Shown piece by piece: positions 1-7,654 of a DNA stretch of 15,175 nucleotides; the stretch's first letter is position 1; every line of letters begins with the position of its first letter. The notes under the pieces are model-generated. The model was not told the origin of the DNA, ran no database searches, and saw only the letters and a list, made by a program, of their open reading frames with translations. The stretch lies in contig JANYGY010000131.1 of NCBI GenBank assembly GCA_025362255.1, positions 1-15,175 on the forward strand, in the 5' to 3' direction. Made by a program: the position numbers and the translations under genes. The stretch is from Planctomycetales bacterium. GTDB lineage: Bacteria; Planctomycetota; UBA11346.

Positions 1-1256
1 TCGCAGATTCCGACCGAACCCCAATCGAGACGGCCAACCCCGCGCACGGTGCACCCTTCGATCACGCATCGACGTGGCGCCGCAGCTGCCGATTCCCAAT
101 CCTCGTCGAGCGCAGTGAGCATCCCATCGGGATGGAGACCACCACGCCAGCCGATCCAGATGCCGTTGCCACCAACCTCTTGAACCGTGCAGCGCGACAC
201 CACCACGCGTTCGCAATCACGTCCGATGGCGATGCCCGCACCAGCACACGCGGCGACGTCGAGCCGATCGAGGGTGACATCCGCGGCGTAGGTCACGATG
301 CAGGCGGCGGGTTGCACGCGGAATTGCTGATCCGCGGTGGTCCATACGCCGGCTTGGATCCCGACCCAGCCCGCTGCGGGCGGGTTCCAACCGGCGTGGC
401 GCAGGGCGATTCCGCTGAGCGTCAAACGACGAACCGGATGTTCGGCGGTGCCGCGAATAATCAGCGCCGATTCGGCCGTCGGCAGCCATCCAGGAACAGG
501 CGCACTGGGCGCCACCATTTCAACTGAGCGCCCGTCATCGAGCAGGCCCCACCCGGTCGCGCTGGCCGGCGCCCAGCCCTCAAGAGCGATCGCCTTGTCA
601 CGGACCAGCGCCGACTGGACCATGTCCGCAACCATCAAACCCGAAATGCTCGCCTGAGTGGCACCTGCCTCATGGCGTGCAAATACGCGGCCGATGCCCC
701 ACTCGTGCACGATGATCATCCAGCCACTGCCGATCGGCGGCGACGGAGCCACGCGCAGGTGCAGCGGATCGATGACCTCCTCCAGGTGGCGGTCATCGTC
801 CAGCGTCGGTGGCAACCAATGATCGGCGTCAAACAAGCACTGCGGTACCGGCAGATCTGGAGGAACCGTAACGCGCCAGGATCCCGGACGGGTCCCCGGC
901 TGCCACGGCCCCAGCGCGCGACCGACGGAAATGAATGCGCTGCCCGGGACATCCGCCTCCCAGCGCACGGCCGCGCGGCCATCGGCATCGTCGCCGCTCA
1001 GGGTCAACGGCGCTGACAACTGCCAGCGACCCGCGAGCAGAGTGACGGTGACCGCGGTGGCCCCGGCGGTGAGCGCGGCACGCACGCGCAGCTGCGCCGC
1101 ACCCAGCGTGCGCAACGGCTGCACGCGATCGCCAACGGCGGCGTCATCGCCAACCGGTGAGACGACGATGCGGACCTCGGCGGCAACTCCTGATGAAAGA
1201 GAAATAAAACAGCTCAGCAGCTGCAGTGCCAAAAGGATGACGAACCCACGGCTCAT
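1..1256 (-). CDS. Secreted right-handed beta-helix repeat protein (3' end beyond window)
   Basis: The minus strand is open from an ATG at 1256 to the window edge with no stop (418 codons visible), so the C-terminus is missing. The N-terminus is a clear signal peptide: MSRG, a hydrophobic core at residues 5-20, and a likely signal peptidase I site after VAA at residue 26. A Cys at residue 16 sits in a weak lipobox-like LLSC, but lipidation looks unlikely. The mature protein opens with VSPVGDDAAVGDRVQPLRTL, the usual start of secreted pectin-lyase-like proteins. The last 150 or so residues have beta-helix rungs (for example VTLDRLDVAACAGAGIAIG and CTVQEVGGNGIWIG). The family includes polysaccharide lyases and epimerases; no catalytic residues can be assigned here. 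Its ATG overlaps the TGA of the upstream GT4 gene by 4 nt, with no good Shine-Dalgarno, so coupled translation is likely. Inferred role: periplasmic or surface modification of the operon's polysaccharide. Confidence 0.85.
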   Translation of the reverse strand, partial: MSRGFVILLALQLLSCFISLSSGVAAEVRIVVSPVGDDAAVGDRVQPLRTLGAAQLRVRAALTAGATAVTVTLLAGRWQLSAPLTLSGDDADGRAAVRWEADVPGSAFISVGRALGPWQPGTRPGSWRVTVPPDLPVPQCLFDADHWLPPTLDDDRHLEEVIDPLHLRVAPSPPIGSGWMIIVHEWGIGRVFARHEAGATQASISGLMVADMVQSALVRDKAIALEGWAPASATGWGLLDDGRSVEMVAPSAPVPGWLPTAESALIIRGTAEHPVRRLTLSGIALRHAGWNPPAAGWVGIQAGVWTTADQQFRVQPAACIVTYAADVTLDRLDVAACAGAGIAIGRDCERVVVSRCTVQEVGGNGIWIGWRGGLHPDGMLTALDEDWESAAAAPRRCVIEGCTVRGVGRLDWGSVGIC

Positions 1257-2497
1257 GCGGGCAAGCCTGCGCCCACGGACAAGCCTGCGCCCGCGGACAA
1301 GCCTGCGCCCGCGGACAAGCCTGCGCCCGCGGGCTGCCCGGCGAGCAGATTTGCGTAAATCTGTTCGAGTCTTTCGAGCGCCCGCACCGGCAGATGGCGT
1401 TCTTCGTACAAGGCGCGACAGCGACCGCGCCGCGCCGGAGCCTCATCCCAGGCGCGACGCACCGCTACCGCCAGCGCCTCGGCATCGCCCGGTGCATAAG
1501 CCCAGCCGACTCCGCGCGCGGCGAACTCTCCTGAAAACGAGCCGAGATCTGGCACCACGACCGGCGTGCCCCCGGCGAGGGCCTCGATGGTCACCAGCGA
1601 ACCTGGCTCATAGACGGTCGAGCCGACGACCAACGCCCGCGCTGAACGCATCAGCTCGCGGGCCTCGATCGCCGGCACCAATCCGCGCAACGTGATCCCC
1701 GGGACATTCAGCGCCGCCGCCGCCAACGGCCCGTTGCCGATGACCGTCAACGGTGGCAGCCGGTGCTTGCTCCACGCCTTGATCACCACGTCGAAGCCTT
1801 TGTCAGCGGTCAGACGGCCGGCAAACAGCAAGGATTCTCCGGGCAGGTCGCTCACCAGTCCCAGGTCAGGCACCCGCGACGGAACCACCACCACACGGTC
1901 TGCCGGCAGTCCCGCGCGGATCGCAGTGTCCCGCTGAAATGCGGTGAAGGTGAGGAACGCCTGCACGTCGTTCGCAAGCAGCCCCCCTCGCCAAGCACGC
2001 GACAACGCTTGTCGATAGCACCAATCAACCACTCGACCGCCATGCGAAGCTGCCATCAACGCCAGTTCAGCGCGCTCGGCAGCATCGCGTGGCCGGCGAG
2101 CGCCTGCTGGACCAAGCAGTCGCGTGTTGGTGGCGAAGAGCCGATGATTATGCAGCGTCATCACTGTGGCCAGGCCCGCCGCGCGGGCTGCCGAGAAGAT
2201 CCCCAAGGTCCACATCGGCCAGGGATTGTGCACGTGCAGCACCTGGGCGCGACTTGCTGCCAGCTGATCGCGCAGCTCGGCGAGCCGCGCCCGGCCAGGC
2301 GTCAGCCGCATCGCTGCACGCAGTTGGCCGAGGCGACCACTGGCAATCAGTTCATCGCTTGAGCACACGAATGCGGTGACCTCATGCCCGCGCGTGCGCA
2401 GGGCGGCGATCTCTTGTTCGACGGCGGCGTTTTCACCCGACGGCAACGTTGATCGGTAACGGTTATGAGCGACTGCAATCGGTATGGCCGTGCTCAT
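1253..2497 (-). CDS. Glycosyltransferase family 4 (GT-B) with repetitive C-terminal tail
   Basis: A 414-aa retaining GT4-type glycosyltransferase that should move a sugar from a nucleotide donor to a lipid-linked glycan at the inner membrane. The N-terminal half has the acceptor-side pattern SGENAAVEQEI (20-30) followed by RGHEV (36-40), and HVHNPW near 88-93. The C-terminal Rossmann half has FAGRLTADKG (225-234) and the E-x7-E donor motif EPGSLVTIE (E297 and E305), then GGTPVVVPDLG. Sugar and donor cannot be read from sequence. The last 26 residues are a repeat of AGAGLS units encoded by four 18-bp tandem copies. They lie outside the catalytic fold and look like a dispensable tail. The start ATG at 2497 overlaps the stop of the Wzy-like gene by 4 nt, and its own stop overlaps the beta-helix gene in the same way. 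Confidence 0.93.
   Translation of the reverse strand: MSTAIPIAVAHNRYRSTLPSGENAAVEQEIAALRTRGHEVTAFVCSSDELIASGRLGQLRAAMRLTPGRARLAELRDQLAASRAQVLHVHNPWPMWTLGIFSAARAAGLATVMTLHNHRLFATNTRLLGPAGARRPRDAAERAELALMAASHGGRVVDWCYRQALSRAWRGGLLANDVQAFLTFTAFQRDTAIRAGLPADRVVVVPSRVPDLGLVSDLPGESLLFAGRLTADKGFDVVIKAWSKHRLPPLTVIGNGPLAAAALNVPGITLRGLVPAIEARELMRSARALVVGSTVYEPGSLVTIEALAGGTPVVVPDLGSFSGEFAARGVGWAYAPGDAEALAVAVRRAWDEAPARRGRCRALYEERHLPVRALERLEQIYANLLAGQPAGAGLSAGAGLSAGAGLSVGAGLPA
1261..1332. repeat. Tandem repeat, four copies of an 18-bp unit
   Basis: Four consecutive 18-bp units (plus-strand consensus ACAAGCCTGCGCCCGCGG) lie at 1261-1278, 1279-1296, 1297-1314 and 1315-1332. The last three are identical and the first differs at two positions. 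They encode the AGAGLS repeats at the C-terminus of the GT4 enzyme and end 5 bp before the start codon of the beta-helix gene. As the unit is a multiple of 3, copy-number change would keep the frame. Confidence 0.95.
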
Positions 2498-3789
2498 GTC
2501 AGAACCTCCTGGTCACGCCTGAAGATGACCAAGAACAACACCACCACATCGAGCGGATATTGGGTGAACAACGGATCTGCTTCGGTGATGCTGTGCACGA
2601 GATAGAACATCAGAAACGCCAACGACAGGCGCGCCACGCCACCCATCTCGCCTGGATCGCGCAATCGCGCGACCGATTCCCGACCAAGAGAGAAGTACAG
2701 ATAGCCGACCAGCAGCAATCCCGGCAACCCAAGTTGCGCCCACAGCATCAGCCATTCGTTATGCGACTGATTGATCACCGTGCCGGAAAAAATATTCGGA
2801 ATGAGGAAACGGAAGGAGTCGAGGCCATGACCGATGAGCGGCGACTGGGCGATCAAGCCGTAGGTATATTCCCACAGCACCGTGCGCTCGGACAAGGTCG
2901 ACACGTAATACGGATCGTTGACGTATTTCTCGATCGTGGCGCTGACCGGATCCCACACTGCCAGCACCACTCCTCCTGCGATCAGCACCGCTGCCGTTAT
3001 CCGCGTCCAGGCTCCGGTCCGCGCCAGGGCAAACTGCACTGCCAGTGCGGCCGCTAGGCAACCGAGCGAGGTCTTGCTGACGAACACGCCGAGGAGGGCC
3101 GCCGCCGCAGCGAGTTCCATGAGGCTGATCCAGGTCCGCGGGCGGTTGAATGCATAACCGATCTCTGACCAGCGATGGAGCGCGATCAGCACCAACAGGC
3201 TGCCGCCCATGCCGTAGGTATTTTTATAATCGAGCGTCTCCAGCTCGTTGAACCAACCGTTGAGCGCAAACAGCAATCCCAAACCAGTCATCAGCAGCAG
3301 GCCGCATTCCAACGCCCATACGGCCAGATCCGCCATCCGCGCGGCCCCGATCATGGTCGACAGCTCGACCACCAGGACGATCTCGGCAGTGCGTTGGATC
3401 CAATACGCCAGACTTTCGAAAGCCTTCGGCGTCGGGCTCCATGCTAGGCTCAAACCAGCCCAGCCTAAAAGCAGGAATGCCGCCCACAGGCTCCAGCTCC
3501 AAGGCCAGTTCTGGCGTTGGTAGCGACCCAGGCGCAAGGCGATCGCGATCATCGCCAAGGCGACTTCGGTGAGCGCAATCAAGGCGGTCGATAGATACGG
3601 ATTTTCGCGGAAGAAAACGAATGCGAGGGTCGGCTTGAACAGCGCACCCGATTGGAAGAAATAGATGAACAGCAGCACGGATGGCAGTGGCACCGCGAGC
3701 AGTGCCACCCACCAGCGTGCCAGACGCGAGCCCGAGGGGATCGGCTGGCGCGCGAGCGGTTGTCTGTGATCCGGGGACAACGCGTTCAT
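2494..3789 (-). CDS. O-antigen polymerase/ligase-like membrane protein (Wzy/WaaL superfamily)
   Basis: A polytopic inner-membrane protein of 431 aa with about ten or more hydrophobic segments, the first near VALLAVPLPSVLLFIYFF. The family hallmark is the large periplasmic loop plus following helix in the C-terminal third: SPLIGHGLDSFRFLIPN, then QSHNEWLMLWAQLGLPGLLL. This matches the Wzy_C pattern, in which a loop His and Arg residues take part in glycan transfer. With a flippase next door, it is more likely the polymerase of a Wzx/Wzy pathway than a ligase, but sequence alone does not separate these. I chose the ATG at 3789 because it overlaps the flippase stop as ATGA, like the neighbouring junctions. 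The frame is open to 3867, but the extra 26 residues are not membrane-like and would overlap the flippase gene. Confidence 0.88.
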   Translation of the reverse strand: MNALSPDHRQPLARQPIPSGSRLARWWVALLAVPLPSVLLFIYFFQSGALFKPTLAFVFFRENPYLSTALIALTEVALAMIAIALRLGRYQRQNWPWSWSLWAAFLLLGWAGLSLAWSPTPKAFESLAYWIQRTAEIVLVVELSTMIGAARMADLAVWALECGLLLMTGLGLLFALNGWFNELETLDYKNTYGMGGSLLVLIALHRWSEIGYAFNRPRTWISLMELAAAAALLGVFVSKTSLGCLAAALAVQFALARTGAWTRITAAVLIAGGVVLAVWDPVSATIEKYVNDPYYVSTLSERTVLWEYTYGLIAQSPLIGHGLDSFRFLIPNIFSGTVINQSHNEWLMLWAQLGLPGLLLVGYLYFSLGRESVARLRDPGEMGGVARLSLAFLMFYLVHSITEADPLFTQYPLDVVVLFLVIFRRDQEVLT

Positions 3790-5114
3790 CGCTGACGACC
3801 CGAACATAAAAGAAGCCCGGGGACCACCGTCATGATGATCGTGTTGAGCAGCAGCAACCAGACGCAAGCGCTGGCTCCGATCTTGGGTAGCAAGATCGGC
3901 AGCAAGGTAACGGTGACGACCATGGCGACGGCGAAACCGGCAAGGGTGACGGCGGGTCGCTGACGCACATTGATGCGCAGCGCGACCATCCGATCGAGCA
4001 CCGCAGCGACGGCGACCGCACCAGCAAGACGCAACATCGGCACCGCTGGCGCGAAGTCTTCACCGAACATGTGGGTCAACAGCAGGTGAGGGAAAAAAGC
4101 CATCGCCAAGGCGGGTGGCACCACCAGCAGCAGCGCGAGCACGGCTTGATGATCAGCAATTCGACGAAAGGCGACCTCGCCCCCCTGCGCCAGCGCTGCC
4201 GCCGCGCGCGGGGTCATCAAGGCATCGACGGCCAGCAGCAACGCCAACGGTAACCCCAGGAGTGTCCGCACCGCGTGGAACCAGCCTGCTTCAACCAACC
4301 CAAGCGCTGCCGCTGCGACGAGGGTGAAGGCATGACCGGTCACCCACAGCGCGACGGTCGACAGCATCGCCCACCGCCCGAACCCCCAATGCGCCTGCCA
4401 CGTCTGGATTGCCGCCTCGGGCGGACTCGACAGTTCGGATTTCATCAGGTGACGCCCGACCGCCACCGCCCCAACACCACCAACCGCCCAGGCGGAGATC
4501 GCCGCGAAAGGAGTGAGGATGAAAGTGCTGCCGGCGAACGAGCAACCGAGCGTCACCACCGCCACCGCCATCGGCGGCAGGCTACCCGCGAGCGAGATCC
4601 ACCAGCCACGTCGGGGGTCGAGTCGCGCATAAGCGGATCGCCGCAGAAATTCGCCCCCTGCCCTGGCCCACGCGGCGAGCACGGCGGCCGCCGCGAGCCG
4701 CCCCCACGCATACCCGGAGAGCTGCGGGACGATCACCAGCACCAACGCCATCGGCACCACCACCAAGCCAATGCGCACGTGCCATCCGGCCAACCGCGCA
4801 AGGCGCGCAACGGCGGCGCGCTCGCTCAGCCCCGGCACCTGCACCTGCAATGGCTGAATGATCAGCGCGAGGTGCAGCCCCGTCAGCATCAACAATCCGG
4901 TGAGCGCGATCCCGTATATCGCCAAGCCGGTGGCGCCTGAGGTGCGCGCCACGGCGATGCCGAGAATCAACGAGGCTGCACTCGCCATGCCCTGATCCGC
5001 AATCGCGGCCAGCGGACCAGCGAGTGGACCGGACCAGGCCGACCACCACGACCGGAACCTGTTTTTCGCAACCGACGTACCCATGGGCAGTGGATCAACC
5101 GACGACATCGGCAT
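3786..5114 (-). CDS. Wzx-like oligosaccharide flippase (MOP superfamily)
   Basis: A 442-aa polytopic membrane protein with about 12 hydrophobic segments. The N-terminal portion (IADQGMASAASLILGIAVAR, then an Ala/Gly-rich helix and LALIIQPLQV) has the layout of polysaccharide exporters of the Wzx type. Such proteins flip undecaprenyl-linked repeat units from the cytoplasmic to the periplasmic face of the inner membrane. Its place between GT, methyltransferase and deacetylase genes on one side and a Wzy-like polymerase on the other fits this role. The start is uncertain. ATG codons at 5114 and 5108 lie inside the upstream deacetylase gene (overlap 20 or 14 nt), and another at 5084 would leave a short gap. 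None has a convincing Shine-Dalgarno. This is the only junction of the operon that is not a 4-nt overlap. Confidence 0.85.
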   Translation of the reverse strand: MPMSSVDPLPMGTSVAKNRFRSWWSAWSGPLAGPLAAIADQGMASAASLILGIAVARTSGATGLAIYGIALTGLLMLTGLHLALIIQPLQVQVPGLSERAAVARLARLAGWHVRIGLVVVPMALVLVIVPQLSGYAWGRLAAAAVLAAWARAGGEFLRRSAYARLDPRRGWWISLAGSLPPMAVAVVTLGCSFAGSTFILTPFAAISAWAVGGVGAVAVGRHLMKSELSSPPEAAIQTWQAHWGFGRWAMLSTVALWVTGHAFTLVAAAALGLVEAGWFHAVRTLLGLPLALLLAVDALMTPRAAAALAQGGEVAFRRIADHQAVLALLLVVPPALAMAFFPHLLLTHMFGEDFAPAVPMLRLAGAVAVAAVLDRMVALRINVRQRPAVTLAGFAVAMVVTVTLLPILLPKIGASACVWLLLLNTIIMTVVPGLLLCSGRQR

Positions 5115-5808
5115 TGGTCACGGGCACGATTCCCGGCGCCGAGCGCAACTCGCGCAAACACAGCTCCAGCGGTTGCCACAGATCCAGGTCATCCAATTCG
5201 TGTGAGTGACCCCAGAGGTGGACCACGCCGTGGCCCCGCATCTGGCAATCGGCCAGCGCCGCGGCGGCGAGTCTTTGCCAACCGCCCGCGTGGCGCAGCA
5301 ACCACCATAAACGACCAGGGCCCGATCGTTTGAGAGTGGTGCGCATCAGCATCGATCGTGAATGCGGGAAAATCTGCGCCGTCACCGGCACTCGTAGCAC
5401 ATCCGTGGGCACCCGGTTATGCATCGGCGCCGTGGTGCGCGCCAAGCGCACCCCCGCCGCGCGCACCGCGGCCACGGCCTGACCAGCGCATTCGCCTCCA
5501 GGATAGGCGAACGATCCGATGGCCGTGCCGAGGATCTGCTCAAGGTCGGCGCGACCCGTTTCGATCTCGTGCTGGGCGTCTGCCAACGGCAGTCGATGCA
5601 AGCGCACATGGGTGCGCGTGTGCGAGCCGATCTCGTGCCCCCGCGCCACCAGGTCGCGCAAGTGCGCGCCATCGGTACGCGGCGCGCCGGCAGCATGACC
5701 CGGCACATAAAACGTTCCACGCACCCCAACGCGATCGAGCAGGTCGGCCAACCGCGCGTCGTAAGCAGAACCATCATCCCAACTGGTGGTGAGAAAGATC
5801 CTGGTCAT
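5095..5808 (-). CDS. Polysaccharide deacetylase family protein (NodB homology, CE4)
   Basis: A 237-aa NodB-type protein, expected to remove N- or O-acetyl groups from a glycan or lipid-linked precursor. Visible CE4 motifs in order: motif 1 TTSWDDG with the Asp pair at 11-12; RGTFYVPG (30-37); motif 2 SHTRTH with the metal-binding His pair H63 and H67; motif 3 FAYPGG (100-105); and a late HLWGHSHELD (197-206) where the catalytic His is expected. Motif 1 reads SWDDG rather than the usual TFDDG, but the catalytic Asp and metal Asp are kept, so activity is plausible. There is no signal peptide, so it should act in the cytoplasm on the precursor before flipping, or on a nucleotide-linked or lipid-linked sugar. 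The ATG at 5808 overlaps the methyltransferase TGA by 4 nt. Confidence 0.9.
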   Translation of the reverse strand: MTRIFLTTSWDDGSAYDARLADLLDRVGVRGTFYVPGHAAGAPRTDGAHLRDLVARGHEIGSHTRTHVRLHRLPLADAQHEIETGRADLEQILGTAIGSFAYPGGECAGQAVAAVRAAGVRLARTTAPMHNRVPTDVLRVPVTAQIFPHSRSMLMRTTLKRSGPGRLWWLLRHAGGWQRLAAAALADCQMRGHGVVHLWGHSHELDDLDLWQPLELCLRELRSAPGIVPVTNADVVG

Positions 5809-6557
5809 TCGCTGGTCAGACTTTTTTGGGCGCGGATGCCGATGATCAGCGGATAATCCGGATCCGCCTGATCAAGCACCGTCGGATCCGGCAGATCTTC
5901 AATCGCCAAACCATCGATGAAGGCCCTGGCAGCGAGCGCATTGCCATACGCCCGCACGGTGACTGCTCCGGGTCCAAATACCGAGCTGAACAATTTTTCT
6001 GCACAGGCTGGAGTCAGCCGCCAGAAATCTCCCCAGCGATCGGCGTCATAGCGGCTGATCTGCGACAGGCAGGGCAGCGTTGCCAACAGCACCCCTCCGG
6101 GCCGCAGCAGCCGGTGCGTGCCGCGTACGCCGGCCGTCAGGTCGAAGACGAACTGCAAGGTCTGGGTGCAGATGAATGCGTCGGCCACCGATTCGGGCAT
6201 GGTTTCGGGCACCGCGAGATCACCGATGATGTGCGCCGTGGCACAGGCGGCGTCGCGTTGCGGATCGCGGTGGAGGATGCGGATGTCGCTACCCGGCACG
6301 CTATAGCGCCGGGCATAACGATCGTCAGCGACCTCGATCACCACCCCGCGTAAAATCCCGGCTTCGGCAGCGAGGAACTGATCGATGTAACGGCGATCGA
6401 TCGGCTGCCCACGGTCGAGTCCAAAGCGGCGGCTGCGTGGAGCTACTCTCAGCAGCTCTTTTTTTTGCACGTCACTATCCGCGGCGGGCGAACGAAGCCG
6501 ATTCATCGCATCGCGAACGGATTTCAAGCGCGCATGGATAAGGGATCGAAAGCTCAT
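5805..6557 (-). CDS. Class I SAM-dependent methyltransferase of glycan clusters
   Basis: A 250-aa protein resembling methyltransferases often found among glycosyltransferase genes. Recognisable parts: FGLDRGQPIDRRYIDQFL (45-62), which precedes the Rossmann fold in this group; motif I VIEVADDRYARRY (73-85); a central ICTQTLQFVFDL (129-140); the post-motif LRPGGVLLATLP (151-162); and a following SRYDADRW and DFWRLT. Motif I lacks the glycine of the classic E/D-x-G-x-G, which this subfamily tends to vary (VLEVGD is common from memory; here it is EVADD). SAM binding is therefore likely but not proven from sequence. Probable substrate: a sugar hydroxyl of the repeat unit or a cap sugar. Start and stop both form 4-nt ATGA overlaps with neighbours. 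Confidence 0.85.
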   Translation of the reverse strand: MSFRSLIHARLKSVRDAMNRLRSPAADSDVQKKELLRVAPRSRRFGLDRGQPIDRRYIDQFLAAEAGILRGVVIEVADDRYARRYSVPGSDIRILHRDPQRDAACATAHIIGDLAVPETMPESVADAFICTQTLQFVFDLTAGVRGTHRLLRPGGVLLATLPCLSQISRYDADRWGDFWRLTPACAEKLFSSVFGPGAVTVRAYGNALAARAFIDGLAIEDLPDPTVLDQADPDYPLIIGIRAQKSLTSE

Positions 6558-7654
6558 GACGCGCTCTGCAGGGCAGCACGAAAAGCGTGATCATAACCCT
6601 TGGCCATGCGTGACAGACTGAATTCGGCAGCGCGCTGCTGCGCCCGCCGCGCCCACTGCTGGCGCAACCGTGGGCGATTCGCCAAGCGCACGACGGCGGC
6701 CGCCAGGGCCGGCACCTGATCATCGCCGACCAGCCATCCCGAACGGCCATGGACGACGACTTCAGGAATCGCGCCAGCGCGATACGCGAGCACCGGCAAG
6801 CCGGCCGCCATCGCTTCGAGCAGGACGAGACCGAATCCCTCGATCGAACAAAAATGAACGAACATATCCCCACTGGCATAAATCGAGGCCGGATTTTCAA
6901 CCGGGCCGATGAAGTCGACATGCTCAGAAAGTCCACGGTCCTGAATCATGGTGCGGGTCGCCGCCAAGTCCGGCCCGCCGCCAATCCAGGTCGCCCGGCA
7001 CGCTACGCCGGAAGCGCGGATCTGCTCGATCAGATCCAGCAGCGCGGCCGGTCGTTTGGCGGGATACACCCGGCCGCAGGCAACCAGATGCAACTCACCA
7101 GTGCCTGGATCTCGGACTCCTGATTTCACCACGGCCGTGCGCACCAACGCATTCGGCACCACCGCCAGAGGCACCTGCGCCTGCGGCGCATACGCCCGCA
7201 CCCGCTCAGCGACCCAGCGCGAGATCGTCACCACCTGGCAACAGCGGGCGATGGTGCGGGTCCACATCCATCGGCGCATTCCGCGATGACCCGAATCTGC
7301 GGTTTGACATCCAGGGTCACCATGGACCACCACCGCATGACGGAGGCCACGCAGTCGGCACAGAAAGCCGACCAAGATGTCGCAGCCGCGATGTTGGGTC
7401 ACCACCAAGCCGCACGGCTGACGTAAGCGCCGCAACAATGCGAGCATTCCACGACCTTTGAAGCCCGCCCACAATTCGACGTCAACTCCCGCGGCGCGCG
7501 CCGGCGCAACCAGATCGAGTCCGTCCTCGATGCACGACAGCAGGGTCACCTGCCAGCCGCAGCGGGCCAAACCTTGGGCCAGCGCAAGCACCACGATCGG
7601 GACCCCACCGGCGGCACGATCATTGATGAGCAGCACCCGCAGATCCGGTTTCAC
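6554..7654 (-). CDS. Glycosyltransferase family 4 (GT-B)
   Basis: A 366-aa GT4-type glycosyltransferase. The N-terminal half has a glycine loop in NDRAAGGVP (11-19) followed by the Rossmann strand of QVTLL. The C-terminal donor-binding half shows VVPNA (165-169), ACGRVYPAKRP (192-202), GGGPD (225-229) and the E-x7-E motif EGFGLVLLE (E272 and E280), then GLPVLAYRAGAIPEVV. No signal peptide or membrane segment is visible, so it is probably a peripheral inner-membrane enzyme extending the lipid-linked repeat unit. Two GTG codons are adjacent, at 7657 and 7654. I prefer 7654 because it makes a GTGA overlap with the stop of the upstream gene, as at most other junctions. Its stop overlaps the methyltransferase ATG. 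Confidence 0.92.
   Translation of the reverse strand: MKPDLRVLLINDRAAGGVPIVVLALAQGLARCGWQVTLLSCIEDGLDLVAPARAAGVDVELWAGFKGRGMLALLRRLRQPCGLVVTQHRGCDILVGFLCRLRGLRHAVVVHGDPGCQTADSGHRGMRRWMWTRTIARCCQVVTISRWVAERVRAYAPQAQVPLAVVPNALVRTAVVKSGVRDPGTGELHLVACGRVYPAKRPAALLDLIEQIRASGVACRATWIGGGPDLAATRTMIQDRGLSEHVDFIGPVENPASIYASGDMFVHFCSIEGFGLVLLEAMAAGLPVLAYRAGAIPEVVVHGRSGWLVGDDQVPALAAAVVRLANRPRLRQQWARRAQQRAAEFSLSRMAKGYDHAFRAALQSAS

Noticed and set aside
1261..1332. CRISPR array
   Set aside because: The 18-bp units are directly tandem with no spacers and lie in frame within a coding sequence.
931..1695. 254-codon plus-strand open frame
   Set aside because: It lies antisense to the beta-helix and GT4 genes, is very rich in Arg/Pro/Ala/Ser, and spans the 18-bp repeats; it is a shadow of GC-rich coding sequence.
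4275..4940. 221-codon plus-strand open frame over the flippase gene
   Set aside because: Composition is His/Arg/Pro-rich and antisense to a hydrophobic membrane protein gene, a typical shadow.
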